Origin: Methylosinus sp. LW4
GTDB taxonomy: Bacteria; Pseudomonadota; Alphaproteobacteria; Rhizobiales; Beijerinckiaceae
DNA length: 28,806 nucleotides
Direction of reading: 5' to 3'
Assembly (NCBI RefSeq): GCF_000379125.1
Contig: NZ_KB900627.1
Span: 233,896-262,701, forward strand
The notes under the pieces were generated by a model. It had not been told where the DNA came from, did no database searches, and saw only the letters and a program-made list of their open reading frames with translations. Below, in pieces: positions 11,264 through 19,153 of the stretch. Position numbers and translations under genes: made by a program. Numbering within the stretch: position 1 is the first letter of the stretch; each line of letters opens with the position of its first letter.

Positions 11264-12346
11264 CTAGGCGCATCTTCCTGCAGTTTTTGCGAAAATAATT
11301 ATGTTGGGATCGATAGAGCCTATGCCTATAATTTTAGACTCTTGAATATGAGACTGCAGCATCGCAAATGTGATCAGCTGAGCATCAATTATATCTTGCT
11401 TTAGCAAGGTATTTTCATGAATACTTTTCTCTTCTCCTTCCAGGCAGCGAACCAATTGCCGAATGGGACTGAGCGACCCCTGTGGACGCTCGACTTGCTC
11501 GAGTTCCAAATCCGCGAAGCTCGCATATACACCGCCATCTTTCACCGAATAAACATCCAGCCCCGCACCATTGGCGCGAACTGTGATTTCGCCCTGCTCG
11601 CAGGAAAGGATGAAATCGTGACCCAACGCCTGGGTGATATGACCGACCAAGCCTCCTTCGAAATATACGCTCGCTGAAATCACCCGAGGATCGGACGTCA
11701 CCGACGTGGCGGGGCCATCTCTTACCACATTGTCCAGCACGGCGTGAACTCCAGCGACGCGGCGACCGAAAGCAGCGAACAGCAATAGATCTACGGAATG
11801 AGAGTGAGTCCAATAGAGCGGCGCCGAGCCGAAAGTGACCCGCACCTCCCGCAAGGCTCCGTATCGCCCTGATCTCGCCAGCGCCAAGGCTTGTCTGTAG
11901 ACGTCAAGATGCCGCCGGATCGCTCCCCAGGTTACGAAAAGCTCCTTCGATGCAAACAGTGTCCGCAACTTCTCGAGTTCAGCCATGCTGTTGCAAAGCG
12001 GTTTTTCCGCGTGAATCGCTCTGGTTCCCGAATCCACGGCCTCGTGGATCAAAGCCGCTCGCCCGAATGTTCGCGTGGCAAGGCCAAGCAGAGCGGGTTT
12101 TTCCGCTTTGAGCAAGTCCCTGGGATTAGCGTAGCGACGCTGCACGCCGAACTTCTCGCCGGCCCGGTTCAGGGCCTCGAGGCTAGTGTCGCACAAGGCC
12201 TTTAGCTTCAAGCGAGGGTGGGACAAAATGGCTTCCGCATGGCTCAGCGGAAGCCAGCAGGGCGGCCCGTGCGCAATCATGGTTTCACTGGTAAAGGCGC
12301 CCATGCGCCCGCATCCAATAACCGCGGCGTCGAAGTAATGCTCCAT
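11264..12346 (-). CDS. Gfo/Idh/MocA-family oxidoreductase
   Basis: A 360-residue NAD(P)-dependent dehydrogenase family member. The N-terminal Rossmann motif is AVIGCGRMG, the family lysine is in HAEKPLCNS, and a C-terminal sheet domain includes YWTHSHSVDLLLF, with the histidine and aspartate expected near the active site. Such enzymes oxidise, reduce or dehydrate sugar substrates in glycan pathways; the exact substrate is unknown. I prefer ATG 12346 (GGAG about 11 bases upstream), two bases after the stop of the preceding MDR gene; ATG 12364 would overlap that gene by 16 bp. The tight spacing implies a two-gene unit with the MDR protein. The stop lies 50 bp from the IS630 right end, so the IS insertions separate this gene from the glycosyltransferase farther along the strand. 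Confidence 0.85.
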   Translation of the reverse strand: MEHYFDAAVIGCGRMGAFTSETMIAHGPPCWLPLSHAEAILSHPRLKLKALCDTSLEALNRAGEKFGVQRRYANPRDLLKAEKPALLGLATRTFGRAALIHEAVDSGTRAIHAEKPLCNSMAELEKLRTLFASKELFVTWGAIRRHLDVYRQALALARSGRYGALREVRVTFGSAPLYWTHSHSVDLLLFAAFGRRVAGVHAVLDNVVRDGPATSVTSDPRVISASVYFEGGLVGHITQALGHDFILSCEQGEITVRANGAGLDVYSVKDGGVYASFADLELEQVERPQGSLSPIRQLVRCLEGEEKSIHENTLLKQDIIDAQLITFAMLQSHIQESKIIGIGSIDPNIIIFAKTAGRCA

Positions 12347-12348
12347 TT

Positions 12349-13362
12349 TCAGACGGCGCTCCATCGTAGAAGATACGTGGTCGGAGACGAACGTCGGGAA
12401 TCCAAGTCTCGGTATGCCGAACGGATATCCAAACCTTCATAGGCGCCCGACACAAGTAGCGAAGACCTCAAGTTGCCGCTCGAGATTTGTCTCGCCAAAT
12501 AGTCCAGATTGGATCTTACGTTGAACCGACTGAAGCCTCGACTGTCGGGATGCTCAGGAGACAGGCCAACAGCTTCGATACGAAGCTGCTTCATGTAAAA
12601 GTACTGACTAGCCAACGGATTGATGGTGGGTGCAGGCTCTCCGCGGCCCGGAAATCCCAAGACGCCGATAATCCCCATTTTTCCAGCCGCCGCTAGCGCC
12701 GTCTCCCAATCATTCCATCCGTTGGTGGTCGAAACGACCAAATCTGCCAGATCTGACCCGAGCGCCTCGATCATTGCGGCGCGCTCATGTCGAGCAAAGA
12801 CTGCCTCCGCCCCGAATTCTCGGGCGATCGCCGCCGGTCCGCCTTGATCGGACAGAGCGTAGACCTGCGCTCCCGCGACCGAAGCCATCGCGACCGTAGT
12901 CAAGCCCAAAGGGCCAAGTCCGATGACCAAAACACGACTTCCGGCCCGCGCATTCCCTCTCAACACCGCATTGTAGCCCAGGTGGAACAAATAAGCGCAA
13001 ACAATGTCATCCGCCGACGCCGATTCGGGCAACCGATAGAGAACCTCGTCTTCCGCGACAACAAAGGCGCTGCGATGCGACGTGAATGTGAGCACGCGAT
13101 CGCCGGTTCTGAAGCGGGTCACGTGGTTTCCCGTCTCGAGCACTCGAGCAACATTGCAGTAACCGACCAAGCGCGGATAGTTCGGCCCAGAGCGCAGCGG
13201 GGGCAGCCCTTTATACGCAGCGAGTTCGGTGCCCGGGGAGATTGCGGAAACAATCGTTTGACAAAGCAGATCCTTGTCGTCCGGCGCTCTCAAAGCTTCG
13301 GTCCGTATTTCCAGTTCGCCCGGAGCGTTGACCCAAACGACCGAGGCTTCAGCGGGCGCCAT
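12349..13362 (-). CDS. MDR-family (zinc-type alcohol dehydrogenase-like) oxidoreductase
   Basis: A 337-residue medium-chain dehydrogenase/reductase. The N-terminal GroES-like domain has SAISPGTELAAYKG, YPRLVGYCNVARV and TGDRVLTF; the Rossmann domain has VLVIGLGPLGLTTVAMA. The usual zinc-ligand cysteine near the N-terminus (the GICGTD-type position) is replaced by the SPGTE motif, so it may be zinc-free; BchC-like and some sugar-cluster MDR proteins share this trait. It starts at ATG 13362, preceded by GAGGGA with good spacing; an in-frame start at 13392 is less well supported. It precedes and nearly overlaps the Gfo/Idh/MocA gene, suggesting consecutive redox steps on one substrate. Confidence 0.85.
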   Translation of the reverse strand: MAPAEASVVWVNAPGELEIRTEALRAPDDKDLLCQTIVSAISPGTELAAYKGLPPLRSGPNYPRLVGYCNVARVLETGNHVTRFRTGDRVLTFTSHRSAFVVAEDEVLYRLPESASADDIVCAYLFHLGYNAVLRGNARAGSRVLVIGLGPLGLTTVAMASVAGAQVYALSDQGGPAAIAREFGAEAVFARHERAAMIEALGSDLADLVVSTTNGWNDWETALAAAGKMGIIGVLGFPGRGEPAPTINPLASQYFYMKQLRIEAVGLSPEHPDSRGFSRFNVRSNLDYLARQISSGNLRSSLLVSGAYEGLDIRSAYRDLDSRRSSPTTYLLRWSAV

Positions 13363-13401
13363 GTCGGATTTCCCTCGCCGATTGCGATACACTCATATCG
13401 C

Positions 13402-14676
13402 TCACGATTGTTCAATTCTGTCGGCGCGTGAAGATCGACACGTCGCCTTCGGGCTTTTCCAAACAAATGTCTTCGATTCGTGTTGAAGTGAGATCCCTGG
13501 GCCTCGGTAGGCGGCGCCATCGACAATGACGTCGGACGCCTCGGTCGCCAAGAATTCGAGAAGAGACGCCTTATCGAGAGTCACATTAGCGGAATCAAAC
13601 ATTTCTGAAACAAAGTAGTCTGGCAGTAGCCGCAACGCTGTCTTGAACAGAAATATCTTCTTTCCAAAAATATGAGCGACGAATAGGGCCGTGCTGTAGT
13701 GGCCAACCAACACCCTACAGGAGTTGACATGCTCTCGAAAACGTCCAATTTGAATATTATACGGGATATGATTTGAAACATCTGAATAAATATCAGGATG
13801 CGGGCAATATATTACGTTAATATTGTTGTCTTGGCAAAATTCGATCAAAGCCTTGTCTTCGACAAACTGTTCGGTATCCCAGTAGCTTTTACCCGCGACC
13901 GCGCTCCCGACGATCAGCACATCTGTTCGTTTTTCTTCAGAGCGTGGGCTCCACGGCGCCTCATTCTGATAGAAAACTTCCAACGAATTATGCCACAGAA
14001 GATGATCACGGATAATGGCAGGTTGCGGCAGTTTTGGCACCATATTAACATAGCTAATTTGTCCATCTGCTGCCATACTGTGTAATAGTAAATAGTAACT
14101 CGCAAAAATATCAGAACATATTCCGTGCAAATATTCAGTAATTTGTAGGCCATCTGTAATAGCTGCGATTCGTAATAACTCAATCGAGCGGCTGTTGGAC
14201 GAAAACAATTCCAGCTTCGAGATCTCATGCACGCGAAACACAGTTTGATAGACGCTTATCAGTCCGGCGGCGAGGCAACGACCGGACAACAGCCCCGACA
14301 CGAAACTTGGAAAGTGTTTCAGGACCCAAATCAACGTCGCGCGACGGAGAGAAAACCGATTTCCAGCATATTTGTCAATCCTAACGTCCGCGAAGATGAA
14401 ACGGCTCGCCGACACGTCTTCTCCCGCGAGAAAATGCCGCCGCATCGACACGGAGCGAAGGAGATCCGTGTCGGCCAATCGGCCTGAATTAAATACGGCT
14501 AGCAGATTGCCGGAGACAGACGTGTAAGCCGCGGGCTTCAGAGACCCGAGCGTCGCCGCCAGGGCGCTCGTGTCGACCGACTTTCCACGTTGGATTTCCA
14601 CATAGGCGTTCCAAAAATCGCGATAGACTTTAGCGCTCATCTTTTCAATTCGCTTGTCTGGCTTGCCATCCGGCAT
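13402..14676 (-). CDS. putative GT-B-like glycan transferase with HP and serine motifs
   Basis: A protein of about 424 residues without close family recognition. The C-terminal half has an alternating alpha/beta pattern: DVLIVGSAVAGKSYWDTEQF, then NINVIYCPHPDIYSDVSNHI, then SCRVLVGHYSTALFVAHIFG and KKIFLFKTALRLLPDYF. An HP dipeptide followed about 45 residues later by a GHYST segment recalls the HP and S/T motifs of bacterial sialyltransferase/polysialyltransferase and CDP-glycerol transferase GT-B folds. This is a motif-level resemblance only. Starts at GTG 14691, ATG 14676 and ATG 14640 are all possible; none has a strong ribosome site. The gene follows the amidase by about 30-45 bp. It is notably AT-rich compared with its neighbours. 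Confidence 0.6.
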   Translation of the reverse strand: MPDGKPDKRIEKMSAKVYRDFWNAYVEIQRGKSVDTSALAATLGSLKPAAYTSVSGNLLAVFNSGRLADTDLLRSVSMRRHFLAGEDVSASRFIFADVRIDKYAGNRFSLRRATLIWVLKHFPSFVSGLLSGRCLAAGLISVYQTVFRVHEISKLELFSSNSRSIELLRIAAITDGLQITEYLHGICSDIFASYYLLLHSMAADGQISYVNMVPKLPQPAIIRDHLLWHNSLEVFYQNEAPWSPRSEEKRTDVLIVGSAVAGKSYWDTEQFVEDKALIEFCQDNNINVIYCPHPDIYSDVSNHIPYNIQIGRFREHVNSCRVLVGHYSTALFVAHIFGKKIFLFKTALRLLPDYFVSEMFDSANVTLDKASLLEFLATEASDVIVDGAAYRGPGISLQHESKTFVWKSPKATCRSSRADRIEQS

Positions 14677-14719
14677 GCGCGCCACAACCACCTCGCAGGA
14701 GGAACCGGGACCGCGTCGT

Positions 14720-16072
14720 TTACCAGAACGACAGCAGAGGAGACGGACCGGCCGGCACCACGCCGCTCATCCAAAGATCGTCGATCAAGTTCAGCAGCAG
14801 ATGATCATTGTATTTTCTAGCCGCGATCTGAAGACCGAACGGCGCGCCTTGTGGCGACTGGAAGGCGGGAACGCTGATGGCGGGGAGATGCGTCAACGTC
14901 CACATCAGAGCCGGATCGGGCTCCTCGAGCACGTGACGCTTGGGGGCGGCGCCAGCCGTGGACAAGGAGATGATGGCATCGGTATCCGACAGGAATCGAT
15001 CCATCTCAGCGATCAGTCTATTCTGCATTTCGAGCGCTGCATGAAATTGACCGCCCGTGATTTGCTCACCTCTAGCGATCATATTCCGCATAACTTCCGA
15101 TATCCGGCCCAGAGCTTTATACTCTTCCCTGAAGTAGTAAGATAGGCACTTATCGTAAATGACCGAATGAACCTGATGAGCCTGCTCCATTTCGGCTGGA
15201 AGCTCCCGTTCGAACATATGCACTCCGTGCTCGCCCAACTTCGTGGCGAAGCTCAGTAGCGCGTCTTTGGCGTAATCTGGGGCATGCCGCCATGTATGCG
15301 TCTTTACCAAAGCCACACGCCACGGTCGCTCCTTGGGCTTGTTTTGCCTTTTATCGTCTTTGAGCGCGGAATAGCTGAACGGGAAGTTCGGGCCGTGCAC
15401 CCGGGAGACTTCCAACACGCGCCGAAGATCAGATGGGTGCGACACGAAGAATCCGATCGTGTCGAGACTGTCCGTCGTTTTCAAGGCCCCAGTCCTGGGA
15501 AGCAACCCAAAAGACGGCTTGAAGCCGTAAATCCCGCAGAAACTCGCCGGACGGATGATGGACCCGCCGGTCTGTGTGCCGAACGCCACGGGAACCATGC
15601 CGAGGGCGATCCCTACCGCCGAGCCGCTGGACGACGTGCCCGGTGTCAGTTCGACATTGTGAGGATTGAGTGTCTCATTGAGAGCATGCACCGCGAACTC
15701 GGCGGTCACCGTCTTTCCGGCGATCAATCCGCCCGCCATCCTCAAGTAGTAAACCACTCGAGCGTCGTTGCCGGGAGTAAAGCCCCGCCAAATCTCGCTG
15801 CCCATTTCGGTCGGGAAGTCCGACGTGTTGAACACGTCCTTTATTCCTAACGGGATACCCTCCAAGCTACGTAGGGGCTGCTTTGACGCCAGCCTCTCCT
15901 CGACGGCGTCTGCGCCTCGCCGGAGCGCCTCGGGATCGAAGCAGACCCAGGGCCGGTAATCACGATCGAATCGTTCGACGCGGGAGATACATTCCTCCGC
16001 GACATCGATGGGATGCAACCTGCCCGTTTCCATCTGGCTATGAATTTCAGAAATCGAAAACCGCCTGAACAT
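14720..16072 (-). CDS. amidase-signature family amidohydrolase (GatA-like)
   Basis: A 450-residue amidase-signature enzyme with a complete Ser-cisSer-Lys triad: K78 in GIPLGIKDVF, the cis-serine S147 in TPGTSSSGS and the nucleophile S171 in GTQTGGSIIRPAS. The 24-residue serine spacing matches GatA and FAAH. It would hydrolyse an amide, releasing ammonia or an amine. I chose ATG 16072 because GAAGAGG lies nine bases upstream and the codon is four bases past the stop of the N-acetyl sugar amidotransferase gene; a GTG at 16090 would overlap that gene by 14 bp. This spacing suggests translational coupling, so the amidase may feed ammonia to that amidotransferase or remove an amide group from the sugar product. 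The role is inferred from context, not family. Confidence 0.85.
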   Translation of the reverse strand: MFRRFSISEIHSQMETGRLHPIDVAEECISRVERFDRDYRPWVCFDPEALRRGADAVEERLASKQPLRSLEGIPLGIKDVFNTSDFPTEMGSEIWRGFTPGNDARVVYYLRMAGGLIAGKTVTAEFAVHALNETLNPHNVELTPGTSSSGSAVGIALGMVPVAFGTQTGGSIIRPASFCGIYGFKPSFGLLPRTGALKTTDSLDTIGFFVSHPSDLRRVLEVSRVHGPNFPFSYSALKDDKRQNKPKERPWRVALVKTHTWRHAPDYAKDALLSFATKLGEHGVHMFERELPAEMEQAHQVHSVIYDKCLSYYFREEYKALGRISEVMRNMIARGEQITGGQFHAALEMQNRLIAEMDRFLSDTDAIISLSTAGAAPKRHVLEEPDPALMWTLTHLPAISVPAFQSPQGAPFGLQIAARKYNDHLLLNLIDDLWMSGVVPAGPSPLLSFW

Positions 16073-16076
16073 GCGT

Positions 16077-17279
16077 CTAGGCCTCTTCACGTGGGTCTTG
16101 ACGGTAGCGGTGCTTAGCGATCAATTGCTCGAAGAATGGCACGGTCACTTCCCGGTTCTGGCGCTGCTTGGGGTGAACGGGCGGATTAATGTCGATCAGC
16201 TTGAGATGTTTGAGCTGCCGCATCGTCTCGTAAAACTCGCTCTCGGAAAGATCGGTGATTTTCAAGTAATAGTCCAAAGCGCCGGGACGCTCCGAATCGA
16301 TCGCCTGGGCGATCTTGAAACCCTCTTCGCGCGTCATGAGACCGTTGCGCACATCGACGCACGCCTGGAATGTCGCACGGCCATAACCGCGCTTGAGATA
16401 GCAGGTGAAGTCGTGAACGCCGGCCATGATGCATTCCGCGCTCTTGTAGCCTTTGTAAGCACCCTCCATCTCCGTTTCCTTCCAACCGTATTCCTGGCAA
16501 ATAAATTCGGTCTGGCGCTCCTCGTCCCAAAATATATAGTCGCCAAGGTGAATGCCGTGGATGCCCACCCGTTCAACGTCTTCGAGAGACGGCACGTTGA
16601 AAGGATACAGATCGCGTTCGGAAAGGGCGCCGCAGGTCATTTCCTTCGGCGATCGTTTGGCTGAAACCTTTGTAAAATACTCGCGATCGAACTTGTGAAC
16701 CGGATCTTCATATGAGGCTCTTCCAGAGGATTCCGCGACGGACTCGCCCCAGATGAGTAACGGAATATTGAAACGAACAGCGGCCTGCAGAGGAAAGGCC
16801 CCGACGCCGGCGTGGCAATGCCAACAGGCGTCGCCGATCATTCCCAGCGACCGACGAGCGAGCCGGTTCACCAAGCTTCGGTTCGGGGTGAACATGACGT
16901 GGTCGACGTCGAACTGCTGCAGCGCGTTCTGAAGATTGTACCAACCCGTCTCGCTGTACCAGTTGTGGCTGAACGTGACCGTCAAAGGCTTCATGCCATA
17001 AACTTTGACCAGCACGTGCAATTGGAAGACGCTGTCCTTACCGCCGCTGATCGGGACGATGCAATCGTAATTGTTCCCGGCCTTCGTCTTCGCGTTTTCA
17101 AGTAAATTCCGAAGGCGCTTTTCGCGTTCGACCCAATTGATATGGATTTTCTGTTCAGATGACTGACAAGCTTGGCAGATGCCCTGGTCGTCGAATTTTA
17201 CGCCTTCTTGGGTTTCAGGCATGCAGCAACGCACGCAGTAGCGAAGGCTCTCAAAAGGCGTGGAGGTCGCTGTCTGCAT
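16077..17279 (-). CDS. N-acetyl sugar amidotransferase (WbpG/PseA-type PP-loop enzyme)
   Basis: A 400-residue member of the N-acetyl sugar amidotransferase family. An N-terminal Cys cluster (YCVRCCMP with C15, C18, C19; CQAC with C35, C38) probably binds zinc. The PP-loop ATP pyrophosphatase motif SGGKDS is at residues 78-83, followed by GDACWHCHAGV. Family members adenylate an N-acetyl group and use ammonia to make an acetamidino sugar, as WbpG does in Pseudomonas LPS and PseA in Campylobacter flagellin glycosylation. WbpG normally works with HisH/HisF-like glutaminase partners; none is encoded in this window, and the adjacent downstream gene is an amidase. It begins 51 bp downstream of the GT-B-like gene on the same strand. 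Confidence 0.9.
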   Translation of the reverse strand: MQTATSTPFESLRYCVRCCMPETQEGVKFDDQGICQACQSSEQKIHINWVEREKRLRNLLENAKTKAGNNYDCIVPISGGKDSVFQLHVLVKVYGMKPLTVTFSHNWYSETGWYNLQNALQQFDVDHVMFTPNRSLVNRLARRSLGMIGDACWHCHAGVGAFPLQAAVRFNIPLLIWGESVAESSGRASYEDPVHKFDREYFTKVSAKRSPKEMTCGALSERDLYPFNVPSLEDVERVGIHGIHLGDYIFWDEERQTEFICQEYGWKETEMEGAYKGYKSAECIMAGVHDFTCYLKRGYGRATFQACVDVRNGLMTREEGFKIAQAIDSERPGALDYYLKITDLSESEFYETMRQLKHLKLIDINPPVHPKQRQNREVTVPFFEQLIAKHRYRQDPREEA

Positions 17280-17330
17280 AGAACTTGCTCCTCGTCAATC
17301 GCGCGGGCAAAATGCCCCACGCATAGAAAT

Positions 17331-18212
17331 TTACTCCTGGGGCAGGTGCCTGATTTGGATTATGCCCTGATGAGGTAAGCGCAGCGGCGGCGCCCAAGGC
17401 GGCAGCGTGCTGAACACTCGCCGACCTGCTCCGAGCGCCAGCGTCAGAGCAAACGATTCAACGCCGATCACTATATCGGCATCTGAAATGGCGGCCGACA
17501 AGTCCGGCGCACGGTCGAAACGAATGTATGGATGCCGGTCCGCATACGCTTGGTACTTCTCCGCGGACTCCGAGGGATGGGGCCGCAAGGTGAGAATCGC
17601 GTTGGAAGCGGGGGCGAGCAGGGTGAGGCGCGACAAGGCGTAATCGAGCGCCTGGAATTCGCCGGGCGTTCCGTGGCCCCAGTCGCTGCGAACAGGCTCC
17701 AGCACGTAAAGGATTCGTTCCTTTCCGGGAGGCGGACCGATACGCGAGAGCTGCTCCCTGACATAGAGATTGGGCCGCCGGAACACTCGCGTTTGCGGAA
17801 AAGTTCGCCGCGCAAGCGCCTCCGCTTGGACGTCGGCGACCCATATTTCATTGGGCAACTGACGGAAGCCGTTCCATTCAAATCGCGCCGCGTAGTTGGC
17901 CCAATGATCGATGACGCCAATGCTGTGGATTCCCAGGCGCGCGGCCTCGATACGGGCGAGATGCTCGATATCGCTGGCCCAGCCCGTGCCGCTCAACAGC
18001 GCGGCGGCGCCGAGCAAAGCAGTCGGCATGTCATCCTGCAAAGGCCGTTCTTGGAAGTAGTTCGCCCACAGCCTGCTGGCAGGTCCGAACATGCAAGCGC
18101 GCAGCTCTCCACGCCAGTCCTTGATCCAAGGCAAGATCAGATTGGCCGCGCCGGCGTCATGGCACACCACGGCGAGCGGAGATGGAAGGTCAGGCGTCTT
18201 TGAATCGGCCAT
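17331..18212 (-). CDS. GT-B-like protein of polysaccharide loci
   Basis: A 293-residue soluble protein. It begins with a nucleotide-fold-like strand and turn (AVVCHDAGAANLILPWI), then SGTGWASDIEHLARIEAARL and VIDHWANYAARF. The C-terminal half has ILYVLEP, LTLRPHPSES with an HP dipeptide, and ADIVIGVESFALTLALGAG. The layout resembles the C-terminal domain of GT-B glycosyl- or polyol-phosphate transferases, but I cannot assign a donor. It starts at ATG 18212, 23 bp inside the end of the GNAT gene, so the two are translationally coupled. That pairing, with the amidotransferase next, suggests the three act on the same N-acylated sugar. Confidence 0.65.
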   Translation of the reverse strand: MADSKTPDLPSPLAVVCHDAGAANLILPWIKDWRGELRACMFGPASRLWANYFQERPLQDDMPTALLGAAALLSGTGWASDIEHLARIEAARLGIHSIGVIDHWANYAARFEWNGFRQLPNEIWVADVQAEALARRTFPQTRVFRRPNLYVREQLSRIGPPPGKERILYVLEPVRSDWGHGTPGEFQALDYALSRLTLLAPASNAILTLRPHPSESAEKYQAYADRHPYIRFDRAPDLSAAISDADIVIGVESFALTLALGAGRRVFSTLPPWAPPLRLPHQGIIQIRHLPQE

Positions 18213-18756
18213 AGTAGACGATATCCGCGGGCTGCCCCTCGAGCAGTTCCTGCGCCCGGCGGGTCGCCTCCAGGCGCAGACCGGCGCGCTCCATGACCCG
18301 AATCATGCCGATGTTGCGCGTGAGCGTGCCGGCTGTGACTTTGCGGATATCCGATCGGGCCAGCAACCAGTTCAGAACCAGCGAGAACGCCTCCAGCCCG
18401 AAACCGTTGCCCCAAGCTTCGCGTGCGCCCAGCATCACGCCGACGTCGGCGGTCTGGTGATGTTCGTTACAATACGCCGTCATTGTGCCGATCAAGCGTC
18501 CGCTTTCCCGTAGGACGATGGCCAGGAAGTAATTGCTCGAACCTTCAAAGCTCGACAGATAGGTTTGGCAGGTTTCCTCGTCGTGCCGACGAAACCTTTG
18601 ATTGCTGAACCGAACGACCTCAGGGTCGTTCAGCCAAGCTACATAGGTCGGCTGAATGTCGTCGACCGTGAAGCTCCGCACGAGCAATCGAGGCCCCTCT
18701 AGACGCAAGGGAGAAGCGCCGTTGGCGGCGACCGCTCGTTCGACTTCGCGGCTCAC
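18190..18756 (-). CDS. GNAT-family N-acetyltransferase (RimJ/RimL-like)
   Basis: An acetyltransferase of about 188 residues. It has the GNAT core: RLLVRSFTVDDIQPTYVAWL at the N-terminus, GRLIGTMTAY, the acetyl-CoA loop GAREAWGNGFGLEAF and the C-terminal NIGMIRVMERAGLR. In sugar loci such enzymes (PseH-like) acetylate an amino sugar nucleotide, here plausibly making the N-acetyl group the amidotransferase uses; that link is inference. I favour GTG 18756 because GAGG lies seven bases upstream; an in-frame ATG at 18792 lacks a ribosome site. The end overlaps the next gene by 23 bp. The region upstream contains no gene, so this may begin a transcript or be a re-entry point of a longer one. Confidence 0.8.
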   Translation of the reverse strand: MSREVERAVAANGASPLRLEGPRLLVRSFTVDDIQPTYVAWLNDPEVVRFSNQRFRRHDEETCQTYLSSFEGSSNYFLAIVLRESGRLIGTMTAYCNEHHQTADVGVMLGAREAWGNGFGLEAFSLVLNWLLARSDIRKVTAGTLTRNIGMIRVMERAGLRLEATRRAQELLEGQPADIVYYGRFKDA

Positions 18757-19153
18757 GTCATTACCTCGAGCTGGGCACGTCACGACGGCCATTCGAGCCG
18801 TCGAAAATTTTCTTCGCTGCGGGCGCGAGACGCTTCCAAGCTACCGCACAACGGGTGAGCATGGGCTCGATCCGTCGAGGACGAGACCCCGCAGGCGTGG
18901 TGTTAAAATAGCCTGGCCTCGGATCGCGCATCTATCCGTTAATACCCGTATCGGATGCGGAGCAAATTTTGGGGATGGCCGCGTGAAGGAGTTCTGGTGC
19001 AAACAGCGTGAGCAGGCCATGATCCGTGGGCGAAACCAAACGCTAGGTTGATGGGTCAACGGATATCAGGCTGTTGATTTCCACTGAGAGCTGACCGAGA
19101 CAGAACCCGATCGAAAGTGCATTCGCGACGGTGCGGCCTTATAATTTTTTAGC
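18757..19153. other. gene-free interval with an IS21 end scar
   Basis: About 400 bases between the GNAT start and the stop of the sugar-phosphate transferase gene. I see no convincing coding region; the plus-strand frame ending VKEFWCKQREQAMIRGRNQ at 19051 has no recognisable homology. The interval contains a 26-bp IS21 terminus at 19071-19096 and the short palindrome GTTGATGGGTCAAC at 19047-19060. It may hold the promoter for the GNAT-to-oxidoreductase genes, but no clear -35/-10 pair stands out. Confidence 0.5.
19071..19096 (+). repeat. orphan IS21-family terminus (26 bp)
   Basis: Twenty-six bases here, beginning CTGTTGATTTCCACTGAGAG, are identical to the left end of the IS21 element at 27210-27235. 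Identity stops at the next base. No istA or istB sequence follows, so this is a scar of a lost or deleted copy of that element, or a site where two copies recombined. Confidence 0.7.

Noticed and set aside
12787..13431. 214-codon plus-strand frame opposite the MDR gene
   Set aside because: Arg/Ser-rich shadow of a well-supported dehydrogenase; no ribosome site or motif.
18656..19051. 131-codon plus-strand frame overlapping the GNAT start region
   Set aside because: Its first part is antisense to the GNAT gene and the rest has no recognisable homology or ribosome site.
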